From: Gordonia namibiensis NBRC 108229
GTDB lineage: Bacteria; Actinomycetota; Actinomycetes; Mycobacteriales; Mycobacteriaceae
Reading direction: 5' to 3'
NCBI RefSeq assembly: GCF_000298235.1
Contig: NZ_BAHE01000052.1
Location: forward strand, 1 to 64,000
DNA length: 64,000 nucleotides
The position numbers and the translations under genes were made by a program. Positions 47,801-56,371 of the stretch are shown here, one piece after another. Every line of letters begins with the position of its first letter. Within the stretch, counting starts at the first letter, position 1. The notes under the pieces were generated by a model, which saw nothing but the letters and a program-made list of their open reading frames with translations, ran no database searches and had not been told where the DNA came from.

Positions 47801-50800
47801 TCGGCGACCGCGTCGAGGTGCGCGTCGAGCAGGGATGGCACGAAGTGCGCCGCGGTGACCTCGGTGCGGGCGAAGAGGTCGGCGATGTAGCGGGGATCGC
47901 GGTGACCGTGCGCGGTCGCGATGACCAGACGGGCACCGTTGACGAGAGGCCAGAACAGTTCCCACACCGACAGGTCGAAGGTCAGGGCCGTCTTGAGGAC
48001 GGTGATGTCGTCGGGGCCGAGGGGGAATTCCGCGGATTTCCATCGCAATTGGGCCGCGATCGCCCGGTGCGAGACCGCGACGCCCTTGGGCGTGCCCGTC
48101 GAGCCGGAGGTGTAGATGACGTAGGCCGTGTTCACCGGTCGCAGCGGCGCGACCCGTTCACCGCCGGTGACCGGCGAAGGGGCGGCCGGCGGAACAGCCG
48201 TCACGTCGATGACGTCGGCGTACTCCGGGATCGGGACTGTCGGCGGCCCTGCGGTCAGCACCACCGCCGGCCTGCAGGAGTCGACAACCAAGCGGGTCCG
48301 ACGAGCCGGCGCGTCCGGGTCGACGGGGACGTAGGCGCCGCCCGCGGCCAGGACTGCCAGGACGGATTCGACGAGGGTCGCCGACCGTGAGATCGCGACC
48401 GCCACCCGTACCTCGGGACCGACCCCGGCGTCGATCAGGGTGCGGGCCAGTGAGTTCACGCGCGCCGACAGTTCCGCATAGGTCTGCGACGACCCGGTGG
48501 CGTCGTCGTGGAGGGCGACGGCCTGCGGGTTTCGCGCGGCACCGCCGGCCAGGAGCCCGGTCAGGGTGGCGTCGTCGCGCCCGCTCACCGGCCCGGTCAG
48601 CATGTCGGAGACCGAGTCTGCGGCGAGGTCGCCGACCGGGGTGTCCGCGGCATCGAGGGCAGCGGACAGGAGCTCGACCCACAGCCGGTGCCAACGTTCG
48701 ACGGTGTTGTGGTCGAACAGGTCCCGGTCGTAGTCCCACTGCACGCGCATCGTCGCCCGGCGTTGCGCTTCGCCGCCGTGACCCGATCCGCCCTGCTCCA
48801 CGACGGTCAGGTGCAGATCGGACTTCGCCACTCCCAGCGACATTTCGAGGATCTCGGCGTCGACCCCGTCGAGAGTGAGCTGTGCCGGCGCGATGTTCTG
48901 ATAGGAGAATCCGACCTGGAAGAGCGGGTGATGGGCCGCGGAACGTCGTGGCCGGACCGCGTCGACGAGGCGGTCGAACGGCACGTCGGCGTGCTCGAAG
49001 GCGTCGAGGTCGACCGTCCGCACCTGCGAGAGCAGTTCGGCGAAGGTCGAATTCGCGTCCAAGTGGGTCCGCAGCACGACGGTGCCGACGAACATGCCGA
49101 CCAGGTCGGCCAGATCCCGGTGGTGGCGGCCGGCGACCGGGGTGCCGACGGCGATGTCGTCGGTTCCGCTGAGCCGCGACAGCAGGATCGCGAGGACGCT
49201 GTGGGCGACCATGAACGGCGTCGTCCCGGTGTTCCGTGCGACCGTGCGCATCCGGTCGACCAGCTCGGCGTCGATCTCGGCGTGTAGTTCACCGCCGCGC
49301 ATCCGGGGGTGCGCCGGTCGCGGGCGGTCCGTCGGCAGCGCGAGGAGATCGGGTAGACCGCTCAGATGCCGTTGCCAGTAGTCGAGTTGGACGGCGGCGA
49401 CCGACGACGGGTCGGCCTCCTCGCCCATCACGTCGAGATGCCACAGCGTGTAGTCCCGATAGGTCACCGGCAGCGGCATCCACTCGGGTGCGGTCCCGCC
49501 CCGGCGCGCCTGATAGGCGACGACGAGGTCCCGGGCCAGCGGTGCGGTCGACGAGCCGTCGGCGGCGATGTGGTGCACGACGGCCACGAGGACGTGGTCG
49601 TCCGTGCCGACGGCGAGCAGCCGGATCATCACCGGCACTTGCTGTGCGACATCGAAACCGGTGGTCGCCAGCTCGGCCAGCCTGGCTTCGAGATCGTCGG
49701 TGACCTCCGGCTCGGTCAGGGTGCGCAGGTCGACTGCGGCGGCGGGCTCGACCTGCTGGACCGGACCGCGTGGACCGTTGGGGTAGACGGTGCGCAGGGT
49801 TTCGTGGCGCTCGACGACGTCGAGGATTGCGTCGTGTAGTGCCTGCCGATCGAGGGCCCCGCGCAGGCGGAGAGCCAGCGGGATGTTGAAAACCGGTGAG
49901 GCCGTGTCGAGCTGGTTGATGGCCCACATGCGGCGCTGGGCGGGCGACAGTGGCACCGCGCCGCCCGAGACACTGCGTCCGGCGCGGAGTTCGGGGATTC
50001 GACGGGTTGCCGGGTCCGCGAGCCGCGCGGCGAGGTCGGCGACCGTCGGTGACTCGAAGACCCAACGAACCGGTATGTCGGCGTCGAGTTGACCCGACAG
50101 CGTGGACACCATCCGGGTGGCGGACAGGGAGTCGCCGCCGAGGGCGAAGAAGTCGTCGGCCCGGCCCACCTGCGCGGCGCCGGTGCACTCGGCGAACGCG
50201 TCGGCGACGGCACGTTCGGTGTCGGTACGCGGCTCGGCGTAGGGCGCCGCCTGGATCGTGGGTACCGGCAGGGCCGCACGGTCGAGCTTTCCCGAAGTGG
50301 TGGTGGGTATCCGGTCGAGACGCAGGAACGCGGTCGGCACCATGTGTCCGGGGAGGACCGCCCGTAACTGCTCGCGAATGGCCCCGGTGTCGGCGGTTCC
50401 CGTGTAGTAACCGACGAGGTAAGTGTTTCCGGCAGCGTGGCTTCCGACAGCGTGGCTTCCGTCGGCGTGGCTTCCGTCGGGGGCCTGCATCGTCTGCGGT
50501 TCGGTGACCGCGAGGTCGACGCCGGGAACGGCTCCGATCGCGGCATCGATCTCGCCGAGTTCGATGCGGAATCCGCGGATCTTCACCTGTCGGTCGGCGC
50601 GACCGAGATAGTCGAGCCGGTATGCGGCATCTTCGCCTTCGCCGGCCAGGCGCCAGCGGACCAGGTCGCCGGTCCGGTACATCCGTGCACCCGCGGGACC
50701 CCACGGATCGGCCACGAACCGGGACGCGGTGAGGGCTTGTCGCCGGTGGTAGCCGAGCGCGACGCCCGCACCGCCGATGTAGAGCTCGCCCGTCGCGCCG

Positions 50801-53262
50801 GCTGGTACCGGCTGCAAACGGTGGTCGAGGACGACCGCGGTCGTCCCGGTGATGGGCCCGCCGATCGTGACCGGCTCGGTGGGATCGAGAGGGCCGGCGA
50901 GGGTCGCCATGACCGTGGCCTCGGTGGGCCCGTACGCGTTGAACATGCGCCGACCGGTCCCCCAGCGCGCCACGAGATCGGGCGGGCAGGCCTCGCCACC
51001 GACGATGACGGTGCGCAGATCCTCGAGTCCGCCGGGACCGTGCGCGTCGGCGGGCAGGGTGGCCAGCGCGGCGGGAGTGAGGAAGGCATGGGTGACGCGC
51101 TGTTCGCGAAGTAGCGCGGCCAGTTCCCCGCCGCCGTAGATGTGCCGCGGGACGATCACCATGGTGGCACCCGACGCGAGGGCCAGCAGGGTTTCCAGCA
51201 CCGCGGCGTCGAAGCTCGGTGATGCGAACTGAATGGTGCGCGAACCCGATTCGACGCCGTAGCGGCGAATCTGCTCGTCCGCGAGGGAGGCCAATCCGCG
51301 ATGGCTGACGACGACGCCCTTCGGGACGCCGGTCGAGCCGGAGGTGTAGATGACGTAGGCCGGGTCGTCGACGTGCAACGGGCGGAGACGGTCCGCATCG
51401 ATGATCGGCTGCGCAGAGGCGTCCCGGTAGGCGGCGACGACCAGGTCGTCGTCGAAGCCGATCCACTCGCACCGACTGTTCAGGCCGTCGAGCCGGGCGC
51501 GACCACCGGGGCCCACGATGCCGAGATCGACGGCGCTGTCGTCGAGGAGGTAGCTCAACCGGTCGTCGGGGAGCGCCGGGTCGATCGGCACGTAGGCGCC
51601 ACCTGCGAGAAGAACCGCGAGTTGCGTTGTGACGGAGTATCTTCCACGCGGCAGCAGCAGCGCTACCGTGACGCCCGGTCCCACGCCGCGGTCGATGAGG
51701 ATCCGCGCGAGCCGGTGCGCCCGGAGGACGAGCTCGTCGTAGCGCAACGTACGTGCCCCGTCGACGACCGCGTCGGCGTGCGGATATGTTGCAGCCGTGC
51801 GGGTCACGAGGTCGGCGAAGAGCATGGGCTCCGACGCGACGGGCCCGCGCGCCGGCACCAGAAGTGCCCGTTCGTCCTCGTCGAGGATGTCGAGGTCGGC
51901 TACCCGGGTGTCTGGTCCGGTCGCGACCATGTCCGCGAGGACGCGAAGATAGCGGCGGCGATGGGCGACGAGTTCGGGTTCGGGATACGCGGCGGCGTTG
52001 GCCTCGAGGTCGATGCGGAGGTCGCCGGATCCGGTGCCGGTGTAGACGGTGACGGCGAGATCCTCGGTGGGGCCCGTGCTGAGGATGTGGCTGTAGCCGA
52101 TGCAATCGCCGAGGATCATCTCGCTGCGGAACATCATCACGTTGACGGCCGGACCGAAGAAGCCGCGACCCACCGAGGAACCGGCGGCCGACCGCGCGGC
52201 CAGGTCGCGACGCATGTCCTCGAAGCGATACCGCTGATGGCGCAGGGCCCCGCTCAGTTCGGTGGTGATGCCGGCGATGAGGTCACCGATCCCCATGTCG
52301 GGGGTGATGCCGCTGCGGATGGGCACGACGTTGGACACCATGCCGCCCGAACGCCGGAGCATCGCATTGGTCCGGGCCGACACCGGCAGGCTGAGTACGA
52401 CGTCGTCGGTACCGGCCATCCGTGCGACGTACACAGCGAGCGCCGCGCTCGCCAGTGCTGCCACGGTGACCGAGTTGTCGGCGCAGTAGCGCTCCACGTT
52501 CGCGATCAGGCAGGGGTCGAGTTCGCCTCCCACCGTGCGGGAGTCAGCTCCCCCGCCGATGACGGGATCGGCTAGGCGGACCGGATCGGGCAGGTCGTGC
52601 AGGCGCTGCGCCCAGTGGTCGCGATCGCGTCCGAAACGGGTCGACGACCGGTAGGCCTCGTCGTCGGCAAGGAAGTCCTCGAGAGAGCCGGACTTCGGGG
52701 GTGGGACGGGAAGACCCTGTGCGCGTGCGGTGTACACGGCGGCCGCACGTTCGGCGAAGGCCGAGGCGCCGTAGCCGTCGAGCAGCATGTGGTGCACGCG
52801 GTTGTACCAGTAGTACCGGCGGTCATCGATGCGCAGCGTCGCCGATTCCATGAGGCGGTCGGCGAAGAGGTCGAGCGGGCGGCGGAACTCCTCGTCCATC
52901 CACACCCGGGCGGCGGCCTCGGGATCGTCGTGGTCCCGGAAGTCCAGGTGCAACATCTCATCGCGCAGTTCCTCGTCGAGGTACTGCAGCGGGGCCTCGG
53001 TCGGGTCGTCGGCGGGGACGAGCCGGACCATCGCGGTGCCGAACTCGCGGGCCACCTGCCGGCCGACGTCGGTCAGCAGTTCGGTGTCGAGATCGCCGAG
53101 CACCTCGATGTACTGCGCGATCGAGAACGGGGTCTGCGGGACGAGCTGCTGGGCGAACCACATGCTGCGCTGCGCAGCCGACAACGGGACCAGGCGTTCA
53201 CCGACGGCCGACATGCTCGTCGATGCGGCGTCGTGCCGCTCGTGGACATCGTTGGTGGTCAC
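35818..53262 (-). CDS. Giant nonribosomal peptide synthetase, five modules plus terminal C domain
   Basis: A 5,814-residue NRPS with order C-A-T, C-A-T, C-A-T, C-A-T, C-A-T, C. Condensation HHxxxDG motifs begin at about residues 157, 1230, 2303, 3376, 4431 and 5490, and all are intact. Carrier-domain serines are at about 1045 (GGDS), 2115, 3189, 4244 and 5295 (all GGNS). There is no epimerase, methyltransferase or thioesterase domain. The first C domain matches EntF ([36 protein letters not shown]), so a capping acyl or aryl group from an outside carrier is likely. The chain ends in a C domain with no A-T: the sixth module is completed by the separate A-T-TE protein (58261-60831). GTG start at 53262. 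The divergent promoter region contains an iron-box-like site (53476-53494). Confidence 0.95.
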   Translation of the reverse strand: MTTNDVHERHDAASTSMSAVGERLVPLSAAQRSMWFAQQLVPQTPFSIAQYIEVLGDLDTELLTDVGRQVAREFGTAMVRLVPADDPTEAPLQYLDEELRDEMLHLDFRDHDDPEAAARVWMDEEFRRPLDLFADRLMESATLRIDDRRYYWYNRVHHMLLDGYGASAFAERAAAVYTARAQGLPVPPPKSGSLEDFLADDEAYRSSTRFGRDRDHWAQRLHDLPDPVRLADPVIGGGADSRTVGGELDPCLIANVERYCADNSVTVAALASAALAVYVARMAGTDDVVLSLPVSARTNAMLRRSGGMVSNVVPIRSGITPDMGIGDLIAGITTELSGALRHQRYRFEDMRRDLAARSAAGSSVGRGFFGPAVNVMMFRSEMILGDCIGYSHILSTGPTEDLAVTVYTGTGSGDLRIDLEANAAAYPEPELVAHRRRYLRVLADMVATGPDTRVADLDILDEDERALLVPARGPVASEPMLFADLVTRTAATYPHADAVVDGARTLRYDELVLRAHRLARILIDRGVGPGVTVALLLPRGRYSVTTQLAVLLAGGAYVPIDPALPDDRLSYLLDDSAVDLGIVGPGGRARLDGLNSRCEWIGFDDDLVVAAYRDASAQPIIDADRLRPLHVDDPAYVIYTSGSTGVPKGVVVSHRGLASLADEQIRRYGVESGSRTIQFASPSFDAAVLETLLALASGATMVIVPRHIYGGGELAALLREQRVTHAFLTPAALATLPADAHGPGGLEDLRTVIVGGEACPPDLVARWGTGRRMFNAYGPTEATVMATLAGPLDPTEPVTIGGPITGTTAVVLDHRLQPVPAGATGELYIGGAGVALGYHRRQALTASRFVADPWGPAGARMYRTGDLVRWRLAGEGEDAAYRLDYLGRADRQVKIRGFRIELGEIDAAIGAVPGVDLAVTEPQTMQAPDGSHADGSHAVGSHAAGNTYLVGYYTGTADTGAIREQLRAVLPGHMVPTAFLRLDRIPTTTSGKLDRAALPVPTIQAAPYAEPRTDTERAVADAFAECTGAAQVGRADDFFALGGDSLSATRMVSTLSGQLDADIPVRWVFESPTVADLAARLADPATRRIPELRAGRSVSGGAVPLSPAQRRMWAINQLDTASPVFNIPLALRLRGALDRQALHDAILDVVERHETLRTVYPNGPRGPVQQVEPAAAVDLRTLTEPEVTDDLEARLAELATTGFDVAQQVPVMIRLLAVGTDDHVLVAVVHHIAADGSSTAPLARDLVVAYQARRGGTAPEWMPLPVTYRDYTLWHLDVMGEEADPSSVAAVQLDYWQRHLSGLPDLLALPTDRPRPAHPRMRGGELHAEIDAELVDRMRTVARNTGTTPFMVAHSVLAILLSRLSGTDDIAVGTPVAGRHHRDLADLVGMFVGTVVLRTHLDANSTFAELLSQVRTVDLDAFEHADVPFDRLVDAVRPRRSAAHHPLFQVGFSYQNIAPAQLTLDGVDAEILEMSLGVAKSDLHLTVVEQGGSGHGGEAQRRATMRVQWDYDRDLFDHNTVERWHRLWVELLSAALDAADTPVGDLAADSVSDMLTGPVSGRDDATLTGLLAGGAARNPQAVALHDDATGSSQTYAELSARVNSLARTLIDAGVGPEVRVAVAISRSATLVESVLAVLAAGGAYVPVDPDAPARRTRLVVDSCRPAVVLTAGPPTVPIPEYADVIDVTAVPPAAPSPVTGGERVAPLRPVNTAYVIYTSGSTGTPKGVAVSHRAIAAQLRWKSAEFPLGPDDITVLKTALTFDLSVWELFWPLVNGARLVIATAHGHRDPRYIADLFARTEVTAAHFVPSLLDAHLDAVADMAGTPHPVGRLLCIGEALAPSTAERAADVLGARVFNLYGPTEAAVGITHHEWTPTPVSSSTTPSPTVAIGVPVDDSGAVVLDTRLHQVPLGVVGELYLRGVQLATAYERRPDLTADRFVADPAGTGERMYRTGDLARIRPDGVLEFHGRNDFQVKIRGLRIELGEIESALAADPRIAAAAVAAHHGDTLTAYLVPAPGNPDVLDPAAVLADLRNRLPAYMAPVSAIVLDKLPRGIHGKVDRNALPEPPRAEREHVAPRTATERILVGILDDLLPADANRVIGVTDDYFDLGGNSLMAARLSGRIAAVLGVDLPVRAVFESPVIADLAQAVDATATSDRPRLIARPRPTILPVSRAQRRMWLLDQITPGTALYNLPFAVQVDGPLDAHALRTAVTGVLDRHEVLRTIYPADAGIPRQHVLPTEEALQTAEIDLSGVNAEVISRVEDHIAEVANRGFDLAGRIPFRVAVFHTAPASYVIVIVVHHIAADGWSMGPLVADLLDNYLAAAAGTTPTREPLQAQYADYTMWQSTLLGDTGERGAHPSITRQRDHWRRALTDLPGPLPLPGDRNRPAQPTHHGSTVEFGIDPALVGELAAIAQTRRATVFHLVHAALAVLLARLSGTSDIVVGTPVSGRGSEVLDDLVGMFVETVVLRTRIDEDRPVEDLIDAVRAGDVAALTNSEIPFDELADEYEPDRGGAHHPVFQVMLAFGDPVPGPIVGGELTATPLSIDVPVARFDLHLTVDMPQVIDGLDEPVRARWTYATDLFDRDTVAGFADNLLRILEQLVGQPHSRVHELTLLDAPQLDRTVRQWGSGGPSPVVPAVRTLPDALAGDAAGQVVDAEQRISAADFARRVARSARALIDAGVGPERTVAVAVPRSVDMLVAIHAVVAAGGAYVPIDLAAPAPRIAAMLETADPVRIFSAPDDALRIPAAFADRLLDPTDLQLDRCDTPITDADRVSPLRPGHPAYVLFTSGSTGVPKAVSVTHEAIVNRLAWMQRQYPIDGRDVVLQKTPITFDVSVWELFWPLVTGADLVLAEPDAHRDPAALAEVIGEHRVTVIHFVPTMLDAFLATIPADADLTSLRMIFTSGEALTVPTAQAGRARTAAALHNLYGPTEAAVDVTAVEVSATIDGTPISIGRPMAGNTVHVLDHRLRPVPGGVTGELYLGGVQLARGYHARPDLTATRFVASPWGNGERLYRTGDLVRWRRTADDSAPVLDYLGRSDFQVKVRGQRVELGEIEAVASSHPEVRSAVVVIHDDPRVGTQLVAHVVLGSSASITAAELRAHLTAHLPDHMVPTHILLSDALPTTTSGKVDRRALPAPETPVATVGGDTEARTPTEGVVLTLIRDVLGDHVGVDDDFFAAGGNSLVATRLVAGIAEKLGVRVPVRAVFDGRTAAALAATADATRSSEAPVTEIARPEVLPLAPAQLQMWLHNRIDPASSEYLIVAPIRLPLRLDREALRAAVGDVIERHEILRTVYPEGATGPRQVILAPGEYDLDPVVVVLESLVVEGPSSEEDAVRAALSATIDLSEDLPLKIVVRELEHETVVVLAVHHVAADGWSLRVLARDLEQAFTARLAGGAPAWSPLPIQYADHVVRRAARLGIVEDPSSELAAHLSYWKSALEGAPSLSAPEADADGGAPEVHHVTLGPGAADRIRTLADRTGSTVFGVLHAALALTLSRSGQGRDIVIGTPTSGRSEAAVADLVGMFVTMVPLRLDVDPHAGFDALVTRSRDVVVDAIDHGELDVEEIIDHLGLSRSGSRHPLIQATLTVDGDHPAAARDGGATGARAVRLDIPVARFDLEFTATPTADGGLDLALIHRPDVYRNSTAAGILARLGRAIGAATATPATPLRALDLLDDHERATLAAGSGSDAPTPAFFADAISHPDHRLVGYDDCREWRAFDADEVGRRVHRLARALIARGAGPETVVALALPRSVWSVVATRAVAAAGAAFVPVDPSYPADRIAFMLRDSGASIIVTTTGFGEQVVGQDVDLLVIDDADTDAELTALPSGPIADDELRAPRHLDQLAYLIFTSGSTGRPKAVAITHRGVASFVTEQRRYGVDRDSRVLHFASPSFDAAVLELLMATDVGATTIVAPTDIYGSDDLADLLRRERITHAFLTPGVLDTIEPEDLPHLRTVIVGGDACSPTIAQRWIASGVRFFNAYGPTESTIMGTLAGPMTESDTEPMSIGRGIIGTRVAVLDTALAPCTPGVSGELYLAGTGLARGYHGRAALTAATFVADPDGPPGSRRYRTGDLVQVRADAESGGPALVHRGRIDHQLKIRGHRIETGEIEALLRTHPQVRAAVVTAQAGPDGNAALVAHVVPAIDAVDPHVLLDHLRETLPGHAIPAAIVEIDAIPLTPAGKVDLRALPAATFAVLTAHVAPATAHEVLVTEVFAELLGRERVGATDNFFDAGGNSLIGAQVVARIRARSGREVSVRDLFDAPTAQALATRLDSSTLRVGPVLGEIARPGQIPLSPAQQRMWFLNRFDPGALTENIPIVLRLTGHLDLAAFRAALHGLLVRHEVFRTIYPDSADGPHQVVLAADSTPTVLETITARRDGLDNAIRGITRTTFDVTAQPPIRAVLLRVDDVGPDEHVFVLVAHHICADGLTMVTLAGELASDYAGASPAISAPSVQYADYALWQRAVLDEGIADAQLRGWQERLRGAPPVVDLPLDRPRPAHPSGRGARIDFAVDADLHLRIVEAANRLGATPFMVAHAALAVLLGRLGDNRDVVIGTPIAGRGEQHLDRVAGMFVNMLALRTVIDSSATVEDAIDASKEASLHAFSNALVPFDRIVEELDLPRSPSHHPVFQTALSFQNIGSMDLSLPGLAVEIIDDDVEVAEFDLHLTLADMFDNDGQPDGLTGQLVYATDLFDALTAGEFVERYQRILTAFVDTPDRAVGDLAVLSEEEQRSLTMTALRPDADAAVEQNEGLAAAFHAQAARTPDADAVVVGDRVVSYREFAQQVTTLARIVADHGAGPDDRVAITAPRGLLQLLAMYAVATVGAAYVPVDLSASERASMILDVADPVLVLGAGPDAPDARPYCDLELLDVGSLNLTAGPGACEFPAPHPETTAYVLFTSGSTGIPKGVSMSHAAVGEQLRWMQHRYPMGPGDSVLIKTSAGFDLSVWEYWWALGTGARVVLAEPGAERDGAELLHILDRHRITVLPTVPSALGMVLDAGDPPATLTTALCIGEELPAELVNRMRSAAPKTLVHNLYGPTEAAVSVTGHEVTALPTGRVPIGSPQPTVSIRILDSRLQPVPVGVAGELYLGGIQLARGYHADPARTSAAFVADPYGIDGSGARMYRTGDLVRRNRDGSLDYLGRTDHQLKVRGFRIEPGEIEAALRRCTGVVDAVVVARAGADGQDRVVGFVTGDDAQAEVVRREAAQLLPSYLRPEVHVLDTLPTNGNGKIDRARLPRPRIAERAYEAPQTELQQRVATVIAEVTGAARIGLSDNFFDAGGNSLSATRVAALLEAELGRRIPVRMLFDAVDVADLAAQIDALPALDPSGVDVPELVRGHDDDPAPLAPAQRRIWEAVNSGAGADWNVPVAVRFSGDLDTESLVAVLHAALVDVVDRHESLRTRHVQAENGPELVVLPTGGVADLIGRGLEPRDVAAGDLERVLTDLAWAEIDVVNGPPLRLQLLRLDPRTHVLVLVTHHLSVDGQSMGPLTRDLVTAFVARSSDTETASVLPEPGVRFRDYARWRTEILDADRERQFAYWTKRLTAGTRGPGTGPALRTDRPRPERWESAGATVVFGLDAEVHTALDRYARDQSSSMFAVLQAAFAVILADLAGDPDVRVGTADANRSHVSLDGVIGNFAEDLPMRLDATDSRAFADLTRDVHQQLLDGLAHPDISTPELATALGLERDPAGSSGHPLFPATLILQQAGADDAGMNEIDLGGVRISREPIANTVAKHELEFTVLEVRDADGPAGLTGTLLHPVALFDTATAECVVDRMRAILETVAADPDRALTVAELREVP
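35821..37257 (-). other. NRPS terminal orphan condensation domain (module 6, first half)
   Basis: Approximately residues 5336-5813. A complete C domain with HHLSVDG at about 5490 and a normal [13 protein letters not shown] start, but no adenylation or carrier domain follows. It is expected to accept the residue loaded on the A-T-TE protein. Confidence 0.85.
37258..40407 (-). other. NRPS module 5 (C-A-T)
   Basis: Approximately residues 4286-5335. Pocket residues D-L-W-P-L-I-L-V-S resemble module 2 except at positions 278 and 331. Substrate unassigned. Confidence 0.75.
40408..43572 (-). other. NRPS module 4 (C-A-T)
   Basis: Approximately residues 3231-4285. Pocket code D-A-L-F-I-G-A-I-M, differing from module 1 only by Ile for Val at position 330. 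The same, unassigned, monomer is therefore expected in positions 1 and 4. Confidence 0.75.
43573..46797 (-). other. NRPS module 3 (C-A-T), serine-activating
   Basis: Approximately residues 2156-3230. Pocket code D-V-W-H-F-S-L-V-D(-K) is identical to that of EntF, and the flanking segments ([48 protein letters not shown]) follow EntF closely. Serine is the predicted monomer. Confidence 0.85.
46798..50007 (-). other. NRPS module 2 (C-A-T)
   Basis: Approximately residues 1086-2155. Pocket residues read D235 L236 W239 H278 L299 I301 L322 V330 G331. This keeps W239 and H278 of serine-type domains but is otherwise not one I recognise. Confidence 0.75.
50008..53262 (-). other. NRPS module 1 (C-A-T), EntF-like starter C domain
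   Basis: Approximately residues 1-1085. Adenylation pocket by alignment to PheA numbering: D235 A236 L239 F278 I299 G301 A322 V330 M331 (about residue 685 onward). I cannot assign the substrate, but the code is almost the same as module 4. The carrier motif [11 protein letters not shown] differs from the GGNS of all other modules. A 15-bp tandem repeat lies in the A-domain C-terminal part (50435-50479). Confidence 0.8.
50435..50479. repeat. Three tandem 15-bp units inside NRPS adenylation domain 1
   Basis: Units at 50435-50449, 50450-50464 and 50465-50479 (GCGTGGCTTCCGTCG and one variant ending ACA) encode five-residue repeats of the type [10 protein letters not shown] on the minus strand. 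They lie between the conserved A8 region and the start of the last core motif. In frame, so copy number changes would be tolerated. Confidence 0.9.
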
Positions 53263-53475
53263 TTCTCGTCGCTTCCGGGTGGGTCAGGGCATGCCGAAGA
53301 AGACCCGGTACCGCGAGGTGACCGGGCTGGATTGGGGTGGTCAGGCGTTTAGAATCGCCTGGGTGGGACGGCTCGACGGCCGTGGTTCGTCGGCGTCACA
53401 TGAGGACCGCCGGTGGTGAACCTCCCGAGTTCACGGCATGCGGCCCACGAGAGTAGGCGGGTTGCCCGTCGGGAT

Positions 53476-53494
53476 TTAGCACAGGCTAACCTTA
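53476..53494. promoter_or_regulatory. IdeR/DmdR iron-box-like site between NRPS and ABC genes
   Basis: TTAGCACAGGCTAACCTTA matches the actinobacterial iron-box consensus TTAGGTTAGGCTAACCTAA at 15 of 19 positions, with the right half nearly intact. It lies 71 bp upstream of the ABC ATPase start and 213 bp upstream of the NRPS start, so it could control either or both. The rest of the 303-bp gap (53263-53565) shows no other structure I can support. Confidence 0.65.
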
Positions 53495-53565
53495 ACACGG
53501 CCTCATGCTGCCGACGAGATTCGCCGGCGCCGCCGAGGGACGACGCCCGACGATCAGGAGTTGTG

Positions 53566-54534
53566 ATGACCGAACCTGCCGTGCGGGTGGACGCCATCAC
53601 CAAATCCTTCGGTGATGTCCACGCGGTTCGCGGAATCTCCTTCGAGGTGCCGCGCGGAAGCGTCCTGGGCATCCTCGGACCCAACGGTGCAGGTAAGACC
53701 ACACTCGTCGACATCCTCTGCACCCTGATCACCCCCGACTCGGGCTCGGCCACGGTCGCCGGCCACGACGTCGCCCGGCATCCCGGCGGGGTCCGCGAGG
53801 CCATCTCGATGACCGGCCAGTACGCAGCGCTCGACGAGACGCTGGGCGGTCGGGACAACCTCATCTTCTTCGGCCGGATGCAGGGCCTTCGACGGGGTGC
53901 CGCGCGCGAGCGTGCCGACCACCTGCTCGAGCAGTTCGATCTCGCCGAGTTCGGCAAGCGACCGGTGTTCTCGTACTCCGGCGGCATGCGACGACGCCTC
54001 GATATCGCCTGCGGACTGGTGATCCGACCCGAGGTCGTGTTTCTCGACGAACCCACCACTGGACTCGACCCGCGCAGCCGCCAGGCGGTATGGGCGCTGG
54101 TCGAAGCGCTCAAGGCCGACGGCATCACGACGCTGCTCACGACGCAGTATCTCGAGGAAGCCGATCGCCTCAGCGACAACATCATCGTGCTCGACAAGGG
54201 CCGAGTGGTCGCCGAGGGCACCGCCGAGCAGCTCAAGCAGAAGGTCGGGGGCGCCTACTGCGAGGTGGTCCTCGACGATCCGTCGCGGTCCGACGAGATG
54301 TGCGGGCTGCTGCGTACCCGACTCGCCGTCGACCCGAGGCCGACGGTCGGCGACGACACGACGATCACCCTCTCCACCACCGACGGGGTCGAGACGATGG
54401 GTGCGGTCATCGCCATCGCCAAGGACGCCGGGATCCGGCTCACCGACGTCGGCCTGCGCAACCCCTCTCTCGACGACGTGTTCCTCACCCTCACCGGCTC
54501 GCCGAGCGGCACCACCGAGGACTCGACGCGGTGA
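53566..54534 (+). CDS. ABC transporter ATP-binding protein (DrrA type)
   Basis: A 322-residue ABC ATPase. Walker A GPNGAGKT is near residue 38, signature YSGGMRRRLDIACGL, Walker B VVFLDEPTTGLD, switch His region replaced by LLTTQYLEEAD, as in DrrA-type drug exporters where Gln/Tyr follow. The C-terminal extension (about 225-322), with LRNPSLDDVFLTLTG, is the DrrA-specific regulatory tail (DUF4162-like). Start ATG 53566 with AGGAG upstream. Its TGA overlaps the permease GTG (GTGA). With two permeases it forms a complete exporter, most likely for the NRPS product. Confidence 0.92.
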   Translation: MTEPAVRVDAITKSFGDVHAVRGISFEVPRGSVLGILGPNGAGKTTLVDILCTLITPDSGSATVAGHDVARHPGGVREAISMTGQYAALDETLGGRDNLIFFGRMQGLRRGAARERADHLLEQFDLAEFGKRPVFSYSGGMRRRLDIACGLVIRPEVVFLDEPTTGLDPRSRQAVWALVEALKADGITTLLTTQYLEEADRLSDNIIVLDKGRVVAEGTAEQLKQKVGGAYCEVVLDDPSRSDEMCGLLRTRLAVDPRPTVGDDTTITLSTTDGVETMGAVIAIAKDAGIRLTDVGLRNPSLDDVFLTLTGSPSGTTEDSTR

Positions 54535-55385
54535 CGACCACGCACCCCGCGGACCGGGAGACACACACCTTCTCCCGGATCGACTGGCCCGACGACCACA
54601 ACCCGACCGTCGTCTCGCGGAGATGGCCGTTTCTCCGGCAGTGGACGACGATGACCGACCGCGGTGTCCGATCGGCGTGGGCCGAGGGCGAGTTCGCGGT
54701 CGCGGTGGTGATGCCGCTGGTCTTCGCGCTCGGTTTCTACCTACCGCTCCGCCTGGTGATGGCCGACCGGGGCATCGACTACGCACAGTTCCTGATGCCG
54801 ATCATCGTGCTGCAGGCCGTCGCCTTCACCGCGATGGCCGCCGCCCAGCGCGCAACCCTCGACAAACTCCGCGGGATGAACCGTCGACTCGCGTCGATGC
54901 CGGTACGGGCCCTGGTACCGCTTTCCGCGAGGATGACCGTCTCACTGATCCGTTCGGTGGTGTCGATCACGGCAGCACTGGTCTTCGGTGCGCTGCTGGG
55001 CTTCTCGTTCGCCGGCGGGTTGCTCGACACCCTGGCCTTCGTCGGTTTCGCGCTCGCGGTTGCGGTGGTGCTGGCGATCGGCGCGGATTCGCTGGGTCTG
55101 ATCGCCCGGAATCCGGAGGCCACCTCACAGTTGCTCCTGCTTCCGCAACTGGTACTCGGCCTGCTGTCGACCGGTTTCGTACCGGAGTCGGGATTCCCCG
55201 AGTGGGCCCAGCCCTTCGCCCGGAACCAACCGATCTCCCACTTCGCCGCGACCATGCGAGAACTCGCCGACGGCAACCCGACGATGTCGACCGCCCTGCC
55301 CGCCCTGCTCTGGCTCGGCGCGCTGGCCGTGGTCTTCGTCGCGCTCGCCCATCACACCCAGACACACCGCCGGCTGTACCCATGA
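54531..55385 (+). CDS. ABC-2 type permease, exporter subunit 1
   Basis: A 284-residue membrane protein of the ABC-2 (DrrB) type with about six transmembrane helices; clear hydrophobic segments include VAVVMPLVFALGFYLP, FLMPIIVLQAVAFTAM, IRSVVSITAALVFGALLG and TLAFVGFALAVAVVLAIG. The hallmark of DrrB-like permeases, LLLLPQLVLGLLSTGFVPESGFPEWAQPFARNQPISHF, is near the C-terminus. GTG start at 54531 overlaps the ATPase stop. It pairs with the next gene as a heterodimeric channel. Confidence 0.9.
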   Translation: MTTTHPADRETHTFSRIDWPDDHNPTVVSRRWPFLRQWTTMTDRGVRSAWAEGEFAVAVVMPLVFALGFYLPLRLVMADRGIDYAQFLMPIIVLQAVAFTAMAAAQRATLDKLRGMNRRLASMPVRALVPLSARMTVSLIRSVVSITAALVFGALLGFSFAGGLLDTLAFVGFALAVAVVLAIGADSLGLIARNPEATSQLLLLPQLVLGLLSTGFVPESGFPEWAQPFARNQPISHFAATMRELADGNPTMSTALPALLWLGALAVVFVALAHHTQTHRRLYP

Positions 55386-56236
55386 CCCGAGTACCCGTGA
55401 GCCGATCCGCCACCGATTCTCCGGACGTCCTGGGGTTCCCGCCGCGCCAGAAGTGGACCGCCGAGTCCACCTCGCGCGCGTTGATCCGCGGCTCGTTGAT
55501 CCAGGCCGAACGAATCCTGGTGAAGTGGGCGACCGATCCGGTGACGCTTCTGCAGTCGCTGCTGTTCCCGGCGATCATGGTCCTGATGTTCTGGCTGGTC
55601 CTGGACCGATCGGTCAGCGCCCACTCCGGGTCGTCGAGCGTCTTCGGCATGGTCCCGATGGTGGCGCTGGTCGGTGCGATGTCCGGTGCGTCGATCAGCG
55701 GTCTCGGGCTCCGCCGGGAACGCACCTCCGGGCTGCTGACCAAGATGTGGGTCCTGCCCGTCCACCGCGCGTCGGCGATGGTCGGACGCTTGCTGGCCGA
55801 AGCGGTCCGCGTCGTTGTCACGGTCAGCGCCGTCCTCGCGGTCGGCACCATCATCGGCTTCCGGATCGAGTCAGGAGTTCTCGGTTATCTCGCGATCATC
55901 GGGATCACCCTCGTGTTCGGGCTCTCCTTCTCGATCATGGTGACCGCCCTCGCCCTGCTCAGCCGGGAGTCGCACATCGTCGAATGGGTGGCCATCGGCA
56001 CCAACCTCGCGATGTTCTTCAACACCGGTTTCGTTCCCGCCCAGTCGTATCCGGGCTGGTTGCAGCCGATCGTCGAGTTTCAACCGCTCAGCTGCGCGGT
56101 GAACGCCATCCGCGGTTTCGCGGCCGGCGGTCCGATCGCCGAGCCACTGCTCCTCACCATCGCCTGGTCGGCCGCGTTGCTGCTGATCTTCACGCGACCG
56201 ACGCTCGCGGGGTATCGGCGGGCAGCAGGGCGCTAG
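55382..56236 (+). CDS. ABC-2 type permease, exporter subunit 2
   Basis: A 284-residue ABC-2 permease, same length as its partner. The N-terminal cytoplasmic part of about 45 residues is followed by about six helices (SLLFPAIMVLMFWLVL, VVTVSAVLAVGTIIGF, LGYLAIIGITLVFGLSFSI, LLLTIAWSAALLLIF). The DrrB-type motif MFFNTGFVPAQSYPGWLQPIVEFQPLSCAVNAIRG is present. ATG start overlaps the stop of subunit 1 (ATGA, 55382-55385). Last gene of the operon, convergent with the glycosyltransferase gene across a 135-bp gap in which I see no clear structure. Confidence 0.9.
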   Translation: MTRVPVSRSATDSPDVLGFPPRQKWTAESTSRALIRGSLIQAERILVKWATDPVTLLQSLLFPAIMVLMFWLVLDRSVSAHSGSSSVFGMVPMVALVGAMSGASISGLGLRRERTSGLLTKMWVLPVHRASAMVGRLLAEAVRVVVTVSAVLAVGTIIGFRIESGVLGYLAIIGITLVFGLSFSIMVTALALLSRESHIVEWVAIGTNLAMFFNTGFVPAQSYPGWLQPIVEFQPLSCAVNAIRGFAAGGPIAEPLLLTIAWSAALLLIFTRPTLAGYRRAAGR

Positions 56237-56371
56237 ACCGAGGTCGCCCGCGACAGCAGTGGGTTCATGCGAACTCGATCGAAGTCGTGCCGCCGCAATG
56301 ACAGACATCGCCTGCGACCTCATTCGCCCTCGGCTTTCGCCGCTGGTGCGCAGTTCCCTTCCGGGTCCCGG

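Noticed and set aside
49289-52105. Open frame of 938 codons on the minus strand inside the NRPS
   Set aside because: It is a shifted frame of the NRPS with Arg/Pro/His-rich composition and no domain similarity, as expected in high-GC coding DNA.
35818-53262. Mycobactin or enterobactin synthetase
   Set aside because: Only module 3 and the first C domain resemble EntF. There is no salicylate- or DHB-activating domain, cyclisation domain or PKS, and codes do not match lysine. The five-module layout is unlike both.
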